A DNA stretch of 64,000 nt from Hevea brasiliensis (taxonomy: Eukaryota; Streptophyta; Magnoliopsida; Malpighiales; Euphorbiaceae), in NCBI RefSeq assembly GCF_030052815.1, contig NC_079495.1, positions 114,225,795-114,289,794 of the forward strand, read 5' to 3'. A program made the translations under genes and the position numbers. This document shows positions 20,041 through 31,376 of this stretch, one piece after another (the stretch's first letter is position 1; every line of letters starts with the position of its first letter). The notes under the pieces were generated by a model. It was not told the DNA's origin. It ran no database searches and worked only from the letters and a program-made list of their open reading frames with translations.

Positions 20041-22551
20041 CTGCGACAGCATATAAAGCTATCGCTGAGTGGTGAACTCAGTGGTGCACAACTATAATTT
20101 AAAACATAGTACAATATACATTGACAAAATTCTGATAAATAATTTGGAAATCTGAATACTCATCAAATTCTAAAACTCAAAATATTCATTGCCAATAATG
20201 TAAATCATTTGTATAAAATGACTTCGATCATGAAATTCAATTTATCAAATCATAACTAACCATTTAGGTAATTCCAACAAAATCAATTATATATAAATCA
20301 TAATTGAAATCACAATTCTTTACCATTCAAAAGCCATTCTGTATCTCAAAAATCATTCTTTATCTCACTAACTATGCAAGACTAATCCAAAAGGGCCATA
20401 TTCGATGTGATTCTAACTCCCTATGGTCGGGGAGGTCGAATCAGATTCTAACTCCCTATGGTCGGGGAGGTCAAATCATCATGCACAGTACCATCACAAT
20501 AATGAATCTTCTGCAAGGGCCATAACAATAAAATAAACTTAGATCTAACCTCAAATCAGAGGAAAATCTAAGCCTGTGCACGTACCATGGTAATCAAAAC
20601 ACAACTAACTCCATTGTCTTCTCAACAAATGAGAGAGATGGGTAATAACCTACTCAAGCATCTATAGTGAGATATAAAACAATATCACAATCCTTTTAGT
20701 GAGCATAAATCACAATATAATTCAATTCAAAGTCAATTCCAATATCCAATAATTTTTATGCTCATCACAATTCAAATCATAAATTTGCATTTTTCCATGA
20801 AAATTACCATCATAATTCAAAACATGTTCTATCACAATTTTCCAAAACATAATTTATTCAATCCATAACAATGCTTAATACTTGTGGAAATACCAGTTCA
20901 CAAAGCTAAATTCATACATACTATAACAATTTCAATAATCATTGAATTAAATCCAATGCTTATTAAACATAATACATAAGAAAATATGTCATTTAATCAT
21001 ATGAAATATTCAAAACAAAATCAGTTAAAAACTAGCTGTGCACAAATCTCTGATAACTGTCTCTTGGTCTTGACTCAGTGTTTCCTTCCCTCTCCCTGAG
21101 TCTTTGCTAACTGAGAAACACAATTTGAAGTGTTTCAGTACTTAATTAAACTGTCTCTAACGATAATGTTTGATAAATAATTCACTGAATGCTATTATTT
21201 GCTTAATCAACTTAATATATCGACCCTCGATGCGTTTTAGGTAATTTAGGTTTTGACATTACTAATATGTCATATTCGATAGTCTTTTAGGGTTGGTACA
21301 TGTTACCAAGTTCATTTCCATGTATACTGCATTTTCTTGCAATTTGCTGGATTCCGGGATACTAGTTTGACCTAGCTGGACGACCTAGTTCCCTCGGTTT
21401 TCGGGTTTCGGTCTAAACTACAAACTTGTAGATCTATGTCTTATGGAACGCGGGGCAAATTTCAGGTCATTCTGAGTTATGTAGACTAAGTTATGGTCAT
21501 TTTACTATTGCTGGTCAAATTGCACCAAAGTTGGTCATTTTAGGTCACTTTAGGTCATTTTAGGTTCGGCCAGTTTTTGGACCCGAACTTGTGCAAGCTC
21601 TTTGACTTGCTTATGATCATTTCTGGGCTTTGGTGTCTTCATAAGACTTGTAGATATGGGTCTTAGCTATTCATGGTTAAAATTTCAGGTCAATTGGACC
21701 TGTTTTGAGTGAGTTATGGCCTAAACACTAACTGCTGCCCAAATGGTCAATTTTCAGGCCTTACTTGCACTTAATCCGGATTTGGTCATTTTTCAAGCTA
21801 CCTTGCAAGCAGAATTTTGGCAAGCTTCCTTCATGAAAGTTGGCACATTTTGTGCCTAGTTTCACATCCAATTGGTCTCATACCAATTGGAGCCACACAA
21901 TTAAAGTTCTAGGCCTAAAACTCAAACTGCCTTATTGAAATTCTTGCATACACATCAAGCATCACTTTTAACACTCACCAAACTTAACATTTAAACCAAT
22001 TCTGGTTGTACCACAACCTAAACATAATTTACAACATTTTATAGGTCATTTTGGCAGCTTACAATTACATTCAATGTGCACCAACAAGTGCAGAATTTGT
22101 CCAACTCAATTTACAACAATTCAATCACCAATTCATGCTTATTTACATGTCAAACTTCACACCATCATTCATGCACTCAAATTGTCATAGCAACCAACAC
22201 ATTTTAACATCATTATTCCATAAACCAAGCATGAATTCTAGCATTCTTCAAGAGCTAACAAACTGCCACAATGGTACATTTACATTCCATTAATTTCCAA
22301 GCTTTAAATTTCATTTCACATTTACATATTCTAAATATACATCACCAAAATGATTACCCATACACAAATAATTAATCAACCTTCTAATCCACCATTTACA
22401 AGCAAGAGTAAACTATCTTCAAGGTGTTTCCATGGCTGCCAAAAGTACACATTCCCATTCAACATCAAATCTCAAAATTTTCTTCATAAATCAAACACCC
22501 ATAACACCCTTACAAACTTTAACAAAGCAACAATCAAAAACTCAAACTTAC
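20041..22551 (-). other. Predicted leader intron in solo LTR C1
   Basis: Donor ATAG|GTAAGT at 22551 matches the plant consensus. The acceptor GCTGTCGCAG|G ends at 20041. Stem 1 is CTGAGT-TCACC-ACTCAG; stem 2 is CGATAGC paired with GCTGTCG. The acceptor abuts GTAAAA, so AG|GT is juxtaposed. Confidence 0.47.
20409..20478 (-). repeat. Two 35-bp tandem repeats in C1
   Basis: Units 20409-20443 and 20444-20478 differ by one base. Each contains CTCCCTATGGTCGGGGAG, whose ends can pair as a short stem. The repeat is conserved in C2 (58024-58093). Confidence 0.9.
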
Positions 22552-23420
22552 CTATGGATGAGACTTCTCAAATCTTCACTAAACTTCCTGATTTTGGTAT
22601 CAAACTCTTCCTTGTGATGTGGGGATAAACTTTAATGAAGCAACCTAGGTGTTTGGAGGTGAAATGAAGAGGATGATGAAGCTTGAACCAATTGCGGCAA
22701 TGGAGGTTTTGAGAGAGTTCAATTCGGCATGGTGAGTCTCAAGGTTGAAGATGAAGTCTAGTGGAAGTAATCAGCCCATGTGATGTTAATTTAATCCCCA
22801 AAGTGCTCCACTCACCCATTTTTAATGATTTAATGAGTGAAAAGTGTTAATTACCCAATTTGAACCCCATTTTTGCTATTTATATTAGGTACCCCTAATT
22901 TAGTTTTTCATTATATTTTCCAAGTGTAATATCATGTATTTTCAATGGACATTTAGGTCAAAAGACAACTCGGGGTGTCAAATGACCACAATGCCCATGT
23001 TCGGGTTGCATTCCCGATTTTTCGGTAACACCAGGTTTTGTCCGTTTTTCGATTTCTCACTTTTCTTTGTACTAATTATTTAATTTTTCTTTGATATTTC
23101 TAATGATATTTATACTTCAATTGATGTCTCTTTAAGTCTTAAAATTAATTTCTAGGGTTCCCCGCGGTCCAGGGCTAGTCAACGGTCCACGCTGTGACTT
23201 CCCCGTGCTGTCACCCATTGCTAGGGTTCCCGGCTCGCTTAACTTGGTTGCATTTCTTTACTATTATTTTTCCTTTGTTTTTCTTGTATTTTCTTTTCTT
23301 GTATTTCATTATTTAATGTCTCCTCACTCATATCGAAGTGTAGTTCTAAGCATCCTAGCTGTCCGGACAACACTGGTCACCGGAACAGTAGAACGCATTA
23401 CCGAACATAGGGGTGTTACA

Positions 23421-23786
23421 TTCTTGTAACAATGAAACTGCATACTCTAAACTCTGTTCTGGTGTGCAATGGAGCTGCTGCAGGACTCTTTCAGTCCTTT
23501 CTAACCAATACTCAATTGCTGAAGAATCGTCTTCCTTTCTACCATTGAAATCTACAGCTCCATACTTCCTAATTTTTCCTAGAGGTGATTTTTGCTGAGG
23601 CGGTGGTGGAATAACCCCAGTCATCTGTCGAAAGAATTCAGTCATCTGCTCAAACAAGGCTTGTTGGGGTTGTACCGGCACCTCTTGCATTGGTGGAGCA
23701 GGATCTCCCCGATTTCCAACATCACTACCAGTCGGGATATGGCTTACTACTTCTTCGTCTAGTGCCCTCTGTGATTCTGAGTCCAT
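23421..23786 (-). pseudogene. gag: Family B gag, N-terminal part
   Basis: Starts at ATG 23786 with MDSESQRALDEEVV and carries a helix-like FEQMTEFFRQM (compare the family A gag), then the gag core with IEYWLERTERVLQQL and EYAVSLLQE. It is open to the C1 boundary at 23420; further codons belong to the solo LTR. About 140 nt of leader separate the ATG from the primer site. A pyrimidine-rich TTATTTTAG|G just upstream (~23797-23806) resembles a 3' splice site. Confidence 0.88.
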
Positions 23787-23911
23787 ACCTTAACCTAAAA
23801 TAACCAAAGAAAACAGATCTACATTAGTGTCACCTCGACTCACATGAATGTAATGCATGTTATGCACACTATCTCATTCTATCTATCTGTACCTAGGAAT
23901 GCCTAAACCAT

Positions 23912-23923
23912 GCTTTGATACCA
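23912..23923 (-). promoter_or_regulatory. Primer binding site, family B
   Basis: On the minus strand TGGTATCAAAGC starts 5 nt after the LTR end. It is the initiator tRNA-Met type with one change (AAAGC for AGAGC). Confidence 0.9.
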
Positions 23924-24510
23924 ATAAATGTGACACCCCTCACCCGACTACAGTATAGCCAAGCAAGGCATGTCACACTCGGTGCCAGAGCACCCTATCT
24001 TATCTTACCTTATAATTTTAGTAATTTTGAATTCGTTTAATTTAATATCAATTATTTTTCTATGGAGAAACCAGTGGAGTTTTTCCTGTTTCTATTACCA
24101 TTTGGCGTATTTCACTATTCACCTGTTTGAAAATTTCAACAATAATTTCCAATAATAATCTCATCCATACTCATATCATCATTTCAAAAATCATTATGTA
24201 CTTCAAATCCATACTCATTTGTACAAATTCAGTCATGCTCCATTCTTATAGCAAAATTCTCAAATTTGCATTAATTTACATAATTTGCAACTAATTACAT
24301 AAATCCTTAATTTACATGATATACAAATTAATTACAATTTGCTAATTTACATTACAATATAAGAAATAAAATAACATGCACATAATACATGATATGCTTA
24401 ATGTGAGGCCTATCTACATGCATTGCTGAGGAGGAGACAACCTTTGACAATTTGCAGATCTGGACTCCAAAAATCCCAGTAATTTGTCCACTGGGTTTTA
24501 TCTTCAGTAC

Positions 24511-26846
24511 CTGCACTAAGGAAACAATTCCATCGCGCTAAGCATTGCTGTTTAGTGGTGCAATAATATAAAAAGAAATAATGTATACAAATAAAAAATA
24601 ATTGGAGCATATTTTCTATACTCAAGAATTTTACTGGGTTCATATGAAATTTGCCATACAGTATATCTTTTCGTCATTTATGTTGCTCTCTAGAATCTCT
24701 TCTACCATAAGTTTACAATAATCATTTATATAATGTACAAATAAATCTAAATATTTAGTTTCTAATATTTTTAACTTATTTCAATAATTTTTTTTTCTCT
24801 GCCCAGGTAACCTATGATAGGCTGACTAAACTGGATAACGGGTCGTTGGCACTGGATACCGCGGTGCCTCGGGCCGTCATACCATAGGACGCAGAACGTC
24901 AACCACATATGCAGTCAGTATGGCTAAAAAGCCATGATAAAATATAATCGGGCATAAAAGCTATGAATGTTGGCATAAAGCCATGAATGTGGGTATAAAG
25001 CTATGAATACGGACATAAGGCCATGAATAAAGGCATAAAACCTTTCGCAGTACTGCTAAAACAATACCCTATTGGCATGCCAATCTATCCAATCTGACAC
25101 ACGTGTCTTGGCAATACATGGGCACATAGTATCATTAAGAGTTTATATATTTCATCATTTCATTATATTTTTAATTTATATTTTTATAGCATTCTAATTT
25201 TGTTTATAATGGAAACATAATTACCAAATTCATATTTCTAGGTAATTTATGCATTCATCGTAATATTCATACTAATTACAATTCACATTTATTTAATCTC
25301 ATATACTATTCATATTCAAAACATCTTTCCTTTCTCTCTTGATGGGAACCTAAATCTCAAATGACACTTTTATCACATTTATTCATTCAACAATCTATTC
25401 ATATAAAGTACATTTCATACTTCAAGTTGTATTGCTAATATATTATGAACTCCATTGGTGTTGGGAGTATAAGTCTCAATAATCCATCTAGGTTAATTTC
25501 ATTTCATATTCAAGTGGTGTCACTCATGTTTTATTAGACCTACTAGTAATGGGAATATAAATCTTAATTATATATTCACATAACTTAAATGTTCATTAAG
25601 TCATTTAGGTAAATTACTATTTCTATTCTAAATAATCCATGAACATATCATGGATTCCAAATTTCATACCTTAATTTCCTCTACCAATTTAGTTCTTACA
25701 CTTTGTATCTTTGTATTACTATTCACATTACTATTTACTCAAATTGTTAACTTTTTAATACATAATAAATTTATTGAACCTAAGTTCACCAAGATACCAC
25801 ATTTTGCATTCTAAAATTGTTGGTATTGGTTGCCAATACCATTTCAAAGCTTAGTGTTGGTTACTTTACAATTTATAGATTTCAAGCACTAAGTTTACTG
25901 TTCCATTGGTCATTTGATAAAATTGTCTTCATGAAAGTTGTTCCTTATTGTGTCTAGTTATATTTCTTTTTTTGAATCACTCTATTTGGAGTTTTGTAAC
26001 TTAAGTTATGGTCATTTTACCAGAACTGGCTGGATTGGACAAAATCTAGAATTCTGGGCAAAACTGGTTCTGGCAGATTTGGTGACCTAAGTTTGGTCGG
26101 CACTTTGAATTGGTTAGGTTCAGAATTTGAGTTTGTGTTCTTCATGAAAGTTGTAGGGCTATGTCTCAGCTTTCTGTTGGTAAAATTTCGGATCAATTGA
26201 ACTTTTCTACACTGAGTTATGACCATTTGAACAAATACTGTTCATTTGGTCATTTTCCAGGGATAGCATGTTGGTCACCTGGATTAGGGTAATTTTAAGG
26301 TCAACTTGGTTTGGTTTTTTGGGCAGGGTTTCTTCACCAAAGTTGTGCCATTATGTGTCTAGTTTCATATCCAATTAGCCTTGCATCAATTGAACCTATA
26401 AAGCTCCATTTATGGCTACCCAAATCTGCTGGACTCACAACTAGTCCTGCAGGTCACCAAGGGCAGCATGCCTAAGCTCATCTCCATTATCCTTACTCAC
26501 TTCAATTCCTCCTCACACACATTCAAATGGTCACTAATTGACCATTACAAGCTTAACATACCATTATATAAGCAAAACTCTAATTTTTCATAAACCCTAA
26601 TTTCCAAAGTGTCCATTTCATACTATCCATACCATCTAACACATCCAATCACAAATTTCTACTAAGCAACTCCAATAAACACATTTTATTTCATTTAAAT
26701 TCATCAATTCCCATAGGTACACATGCTGACCAAAATTCTTCTTCCATCAAACATGAATAATTTCTCAATTTTTTTCTTGTAATTCTTTCCATTTTAATGC
26801 TCAAATTTAAGTTTACTAAAAGAATATGGAAGAAAGTAGCATTAAC
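24511..26846 (-). other. Predicted leader intron in B 5' LTR
   Basis: Donor GAG|GTTAAT at 26846. The acceptor TTGTTTCCTTAGTGCAG|G ends at 24511 after a pyrimidine-rich run. Stem 1 CTAAACA-GCAA-TGCTTAG has one mismatch relative to the perfect version in G. Stem 2 is weakened by changes near GTGC. Confidence 0.42.
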
Positions 26847-27153
26847 CTCTTTGAGCAGAATTTTCCTAAGCTTAAACTTCACTTTCTTTCTTTTTCTAGG
26901 CTGCCAAACACTCTCCCAAGAGGTAAAATCAAGTTTTTGTAAAGGGGGGTAGGGGTTTTATGGTGTGATCAATTGGAAGATGGAGCTTTTGTTGAGTGAA
27001 AATGGTGGAAATTCTCTCTCCCTATCTTTCTCTCTATATTTCGGCTTTTTGGAGAAGACAAGTGCAGATTTATTTTTCATTTTGTCTCATTTTTATTTAG
27101 TTTTTATCCCTTTTAAAAGGCTTGTCAATTTGTGATTGGGTGGAGAGTGTTTA

Positions 27154-27173
27154 ATCACATCATATGATGTCAT
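27154..27173 (-). promoter_or_regulatory. Palindrome in B 5' LTR
   Basis: ATCACATCATATGATGTCAT, 544 nt from the LTR start, is the 18195 palindrome with one half-site base changed (G to C). Confidence 0.5.
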
Positions 27174-27717
27174 AATTCCTAATTTCTTTCCTTTTTCTTT
27201 TATTTTCTTTTCTTCTCATTTCCAATTCAATTTTTTAGTAATATTTATTTATATTTTAGATCATAATAATTATTTACTTAACTGGACAAGTCGGTCAAAA
27301 ATCATCTTTGAAGACGAAATGACCAAAATGCCCTCCGTTTGGCTTAATAGACTAAAATTGTCTATACCGATTGAAAATTTTTTTTAAACCTTTTCTTGGT
27401 ATTTTAATGCCATAGAAACCTCAATAACTCTTCTCGGAAGTCTCAAAAATTGTTTTATAAATTTTCTCATGGGTTTAGGGCTTTTAGTTGCGAAGACCGC
27501 AATTTCCCACTGGGTTACCCATCGCTAGGGCATCGACTCATTTAACTTGGTTGTATTTTATTTCTAACATTTTTCCTAAATTCTTATTATTATTATTTGA
27601 GTTATTTATGACTTATGACTCTAGTCTAAATATTTTTTCAGATGTTCTAGCTGTCAGGACAGACATCGGTCACCAGAACAGTAGAATGTACGAAATTGCT
27701 ACAGTGAAGGTGTTACA

Positions 27718-27778
27718 TCTTTTAATTTCTTTGGAAAAAACAAAATTTAAAATTTGGCTTTTGGGGAATTTTGGCTTA
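27718..27778. other. Short unassigned spacer between B and the LINE
   Basis: Sixty-one bases, T/A-rich, directly right of B and left of the LINE target duplication. No coding or repeat match is seen. It is probably the same old sequence that continues at 29289. Confidence 0.4.
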
Positions 27779-27885
27779 TGATGCGAAGCATATGAATCTG
27801 AATCCATATCATAGGGTGTGATGAAATTTTTACGCTGGTTGTCACCTACCGCAACCCTCCTCCTTTACCCGGGCTTGGGACCGGC

Positions 27886-27915
27886 TAAGCGCAAACTACT
27901 TAAGCGCAAACTACT
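27886..27915 (+). repeat. 15-bp tandem repeat at the LINE 5' side
   Basis: TAAGCGCAAACTACT occurs at 27886-27900 and again at 27901-27915, directly upstream of the RT reading frame. Confidence 0.92.
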
Positions 27916-27923
27916 CAAAGAAA

Positions 27924-29225
27924 ATGCCTGATGAATGGAGGAAGAGTATTTTAGTACCTATTTTTAAAAATAAGGGAGACATACAGAATTGCTCAAACTA
28001 TAGGGGAATTAAACTCATGAGCCATACTATGAAGTTGTGGGAGAGAGTTGTGGAGCATCGACTACGTCATGATACTTCTATCTCTCTCAATCAATTTGGT
28101 TTCATGCCCGGTCGTTCAACTATGGAAGCGATCTTTCTCATTAGAAGCTTGATGGAGAAATATAGAGATGGGAAGAAAGATCTACACATGGTTTTTATTG
28201 ATTTGGAGAAGGCTTATGATAGTGTTCCAAGAGAGATCTTATGGAATGTGTTAGAACAAAAGAGGGTATCTATTAGGTACATACAAGTATTGAAAGATAT
28301 GTACGAAGGAGCAACTACTATTGTGCGCACAGTGGGAGGGGACACAAGTGATTTTCCGATCTTAATTGGATTACATCAAGGATCAGCCATAAGCCCTTAC
28401 CTTTTTACATTAGTTTTAGATGAACTGACGAAACATATACAAGAGAGTATTCCTTGGTGCATGATGTTTGCGGATGATATTGTTCTGATAGATGAGACAC
28501 GAGAAGGAGTCAATAGGAAGCTAGAACTTTGGAGAAGTGCTCTAGAGTCAAAGGGTTTTAAGTTAAGTAGAACTAAGACAGAATACATGCATTGCAAGTT
28601 CGGTGAAGGCCAAGCGGTGATAGGGAAGGAGTTAGTTTGAATGGGGTGGTACTTGTCCCAAAGTAATCACTTTAAATATCTGAGCTCAATCCTTCAAATA
28701 GATGGGGGATGCAAGGAGGATGTTAGTCATAGGATTAAAACTGGATGGTTGAAGTGGAAACGTGCCGCGGGAGTTTTATGTGATCGTAAGATTCCCAATA
28801 AATTAAAAGGAAAATTTTACCGTACAGCCATACGACCGGCTATGTTGTATGGTAGTGAGTGTTGGGCACTGAAAGAGTCGTATGCATCTAAGATAAGAGT
28901 TGCAGAAATGAGAATGTTAAGGTGGATGAGTGGCCATACTAGACTAGATAAAGTCCGTAATGAGAGTATCAGAGAAAAGGTAGGAGTGGTGCCAATTGAA
29001 GATAAGTTGAGAGAAGGGAGATTGAGGTGGTTTGGTCATGTGAAGCGTAGACATACAGAGGCTCCAGTTAGACAAGTAGAGCACATTAGGTTAGAGGATA
29101 GAAAGAAAAAAAGGGGTAGACCTAAATTAACTTGGAGGAGAGTAGTACAACATGACTTAGAAGCATTACACATTTCTGAGGATTTAACCAAAATCGTTCA
29201 GAGTGGAAAAAGCGAATCCATATAG
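27924..29225 (+). pseudogene. LINE reverse transcriptase, 3' two-thirds, one internal stop
   Basis: The protein would carry out target-primed reverse transcription. The reading starts in the RT fingers ([18 protein letters not shown]), continues with [20 protein letters not shown], the palm motif [12 protein letters not shown] (~28190-28225), [13 protein letters not shown] (~28367-28405) and the catalytic box [10 protein letters not shown] (~28462-28491). The C-terminal part has [20 protein letters not shown] and the [10 protein letters not shown] block typical of this class. One in-frame TGA (28638-28640) separates two otherwise open stretches in the same frame. The N-terminal endonuclease is absent through 5' truncation. 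Little decay compared with neighbouring pol genes suggests it is relatively young. Confidence 0.92.
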
Positions 29226-29430
29226 CCGACCCCAAATTTTTGGGATAAAGGCTTAGTTGAGTTGAGTTGAGTTGATGCGAAGCATATGGGAGTTCTTTTG
29301 AGTTCTTTTGAGTTCTTGAGATGTTCCTTGAAGACCTTTTCTTGCTTATAGTTATTCATGCATCTTGTTGGTTAAATCCTTCTCTTCAATGCATGTTATG
29401 CTATTTGCTCCAAATTTTGATACTTGGTAT

Positions 29431-29643
29431 TAGGGCTGTACAAAGTTTTTGAGGTTCTGAACCAAATAAAAAAACTGTACTAAAATCCCAAAAAAAAAAT
29501 CGTTAGTGTAAGAATCGAAACAAAGTTATATTTACTATTTTGGTTTGGTTCTGGTTCTTCATTAAGAACCAAAGGGAACAATACCAAATTAAAGAATTGA
29601 TTTTATATTTTTTTTTAGATATATTTTATAATTTTAATAAAAT

Positions 29644-29699
<56 letters not shown>

Positions 29700-30316
29700 A
29701 AACTTAATTTATCTCTAATTATAAGTGCATATAATTTAATATTATCTTTTATTTTTTTAATTTTTTTAAAAAGTTTTGGTCTTAAAAATATTAAATTATC
29801 TTATAATCCTTAATTATATGACTAAATCACATGTTAGTCATATAATATACTTTTAATTCTTAATTATATATGTATCTTTTACTTAAAGACTACATAACTA
29901 AAAAATATGTAAAATATAATATAACATTCTTATTACGGAATATATTTTTGATATTAATATTATTATTTTTAATGTTTGTATTATCATTCTTATTGTTTGT
30001 TTGCATATTATAAATTTAAGATTGCAATATTTTATTTTAAAGTGAACGCAAGAATATTGTACTTTTAGGTGTAAAAATCAACATTTGAAACTCAATTAGA
30101 GCCTTAAAACCAAAATAGAACCAAAATCGTACCAAAATTGCTTAGAACCAAATTGGAACCTATGTTTAATCGAACTGGAACCTATGTTTAACCAAACTAG
30201 AACCTATGTTTGGTTTCAAGTCTAGTTCCTAAAAGTCAAAGAAATGAAGGTTTAATTTTAGCTCCAGCTCTAATTCTTAGCTAGAACCATACTAGAATCA
30301 GAACCGAACATCTCTA
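29431..30316. mobile_element. hAT-like non-autonomous DNA transposon (886 bp)
   Basis: An exact 8-bp duplication CTTGGTAT flanks it (29423-29430 and 30317-30324). The ends are imperfect terminal inverted repeats: left TAGGGCTGT, right (reverse complement) TAGAGATGT. Eight-bp duplications and TAG-type ends fit hAT elements. It is AT-rich, with no transposase frame, and contains an (AT)n run at about 29648-29696 and repeated GAACCTATGTTTA units near 30155-30215. Confidence 0.72.
29648..29696. repeat. (AT)n microsatellite
   Basis: About 24 uninterrupted AT units within the hAT-like element. Confidence 0.97.
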
Positions 30317-31376
30317 CTTGGTATACGAGATGTGTTTTGATGACATGCCCCCTTGGATGGTAGGAACAAGGTTACCATGATGATCCTGCTTGAATATTGA
30401 TGTTTTGAGATTCAATTACAAAGCAGTCATTTCAAAACTCAGTAATTTTAAGGACTTTGACTCAAACGAGAAAATTAACTTGAAGGTATTAACAATTGTG
30501 GAATTGAACTTTTCATGAGGAAACAATGACAAACATATAAGATGTGCATTTTAATATAGACAAAGGCTATCATAAAAACATTATTGAATTAAATGAATTT
30601 GGTATTGCCAAATAAAGTAAAATAATTCATTATTTGCCTTTTACAAGTTCCAAAAATTTCTTCAAGCTTGTAGAAAAATTAAGTGTGTTGAAGAAACCTC
30701 ATCATAACCATACAAGAAGAAATGGCCATGTTAAACTGCCATATACAACCTATAAATAAGTGTATGCCTGTGTGTGTAGTGTTTAAGTAAAAGAGTGCAA
30801 AGTAAGTAGAGAATTACTTATGCATGAGTATATAAAAGTAAGTATATGTGAGTGGTGTACTCCAATTGATGTGTGCATGTGAAAGTGAGATAAAAAGAAA
30901 GTATAATGTTTGCTTGAAGTGTTGTGTAATGACCCAAACCAAGGGCCATTACTAGCGTTGGGGTTTGGGTTAGCTTAAAGCTAATGAAACCAGTAGCGAG
31001 CCTAAAAATCTATTAAACATAAACATATCTCCGTATCTCACAATCCAAGTATATTCCAAACTATTACACTTTAGTTTTCTCATTCATAAATTAACATAAA
31101 ATTGGTTCAAAATTTCAACATTCACATACATAAAATCACTAAAGTGTAATTATTTCATACATACATTTTCACATAAAGAGTTAGCTTAGATTTCAACCAT
31201 TCTTAATCACATCACTTATACTTAAGATATAACATCTATCTAAACTTGAATACCAGTACAGTAACTATTTCTTCACATATTACATGTCCATTAAACATAT
31301 AACATACATATGAAAATTCTATAGCTACTCCTGCTACTCAACTCTAAAGAACTCTTATATTCCTGCACTCCTACAC

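Larger units (their letters stand above)
19450..23420 (-). mobile_element. Solo LTR C1 (3.97 kb)
   Basis: On the plus strand it reads TGTCACACCC to GGTGTTACA, flanked by a perfect 5-bp target duplication TTCTT (19445-19449 and 23421-23425), with no internal region. It is therefore the product of LTR-LTR recombination. It interrupts the gag of B. A 97%-class match by eye lies at 57130-61025. It carries the shared LTR layout: donor ATAG|GTAAGT (22551), modules anchored ~21420, 21637 and 21829, and stem-loops 20041-20089. Confidence 0.96.
16540..27717 (-). mobile_element. Family B: gag-only (non-autonomous) Gypsy-type element, interrupted
   Basis: On the minus strand: 5' LTR 27717-23929, primer site, gag 23786-18932 interrupted by solo LTR C1, polypurine tract, and 3' LTR from 18758 leftward, cut off at 16540 where family A is inserted. 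Without C1 the internal region is only about 1.2 kb and encodes gag alone; there is no trace of protease, RT or integrase between the zinc knuckle and the purine tract. This is the layout of terminal-repeat-with-gag (TR-GAG) elements, which rely on enzymes made elsewhere. The left outer end and left target duplication are outside the window. Confidence 0.9.
23929..27717 (-). repeat. Family B 5' LTR, complete (3.79 kb)
   Basis: On the plus strand it reads TGTGACACCCC to GGTGTTACA. It includes degenerate tandem repeats with GGCATAAAGCCATGAA (~24940-25040), modules anchored ~25927, 26139 and 26330, a donor-like site (26846), the palindrome 27154-27173, a terminal box (~27650-27685) and stem-loops 24511-24562. 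Confidence 0.95.
27795..29272 (+). mobile_element. 5'-truncated LINE (RTE-like non-LTR retrotransposon)
   Basis: Flanked by a perfect 16-bp target duplication TGATGCGAAGCATATG (27779-27794 and 29273-29288). The 3' end reads CCGACCCCAAATTTTTGGG, then ends in a short simple repeat of TTGAG units instead of poly(A), a feature of plant RTE-type LINEs. The 5' end is truncated inside the reverse transcriptase. The first 130 nt (27795-27923) are not clearly LINE coding sequence and include a GC-rich patch and a 15-bp tandem repeat. Confidence 0.9.
29289..30924 (+). other. Old sequence, possibly a Copia 5' LTR, split by a hAT-like element and by D
   Basis: The parts are 29289-29430 and 30317-30924. 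No coding region is seen. A TATA-like CTATAAATAAG near 30751 is followed by short GTGT-rich leader-like sequence; directly across D (63210 on) the sequence continues to a Copia-type primer site and gag. A TGTTGG start near 29368 could be the LTR 5' end. Three 10-bp repeats GAGTTCTTTT lie at about 29290-29320. Assignment is tentative. Confidence 0.4.

Noticed and set aside
20409..20478. CRISPR-like short repeat arrays
   Set aside because: Only two units, no spacers, inside a plant LTR; tandem duplication explains it.
22051..22628. Overlapping frames in C1 with counterparts at 59653-60079 in C2
   Set aside because: AT-rich LTR interior, frames shifted between the two copies, no recognisable domain.
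23355..23786. Extension of the B gag frame past 23421
   Set aside because: The last codons come from solo LTR C1; the gag truly resumes at 19449.
30920..30924. A 5-bp target duplication for D
   Set aside because: Only four bases (GTTG) match on both sides; I report 4 bp and do not force a fifth.
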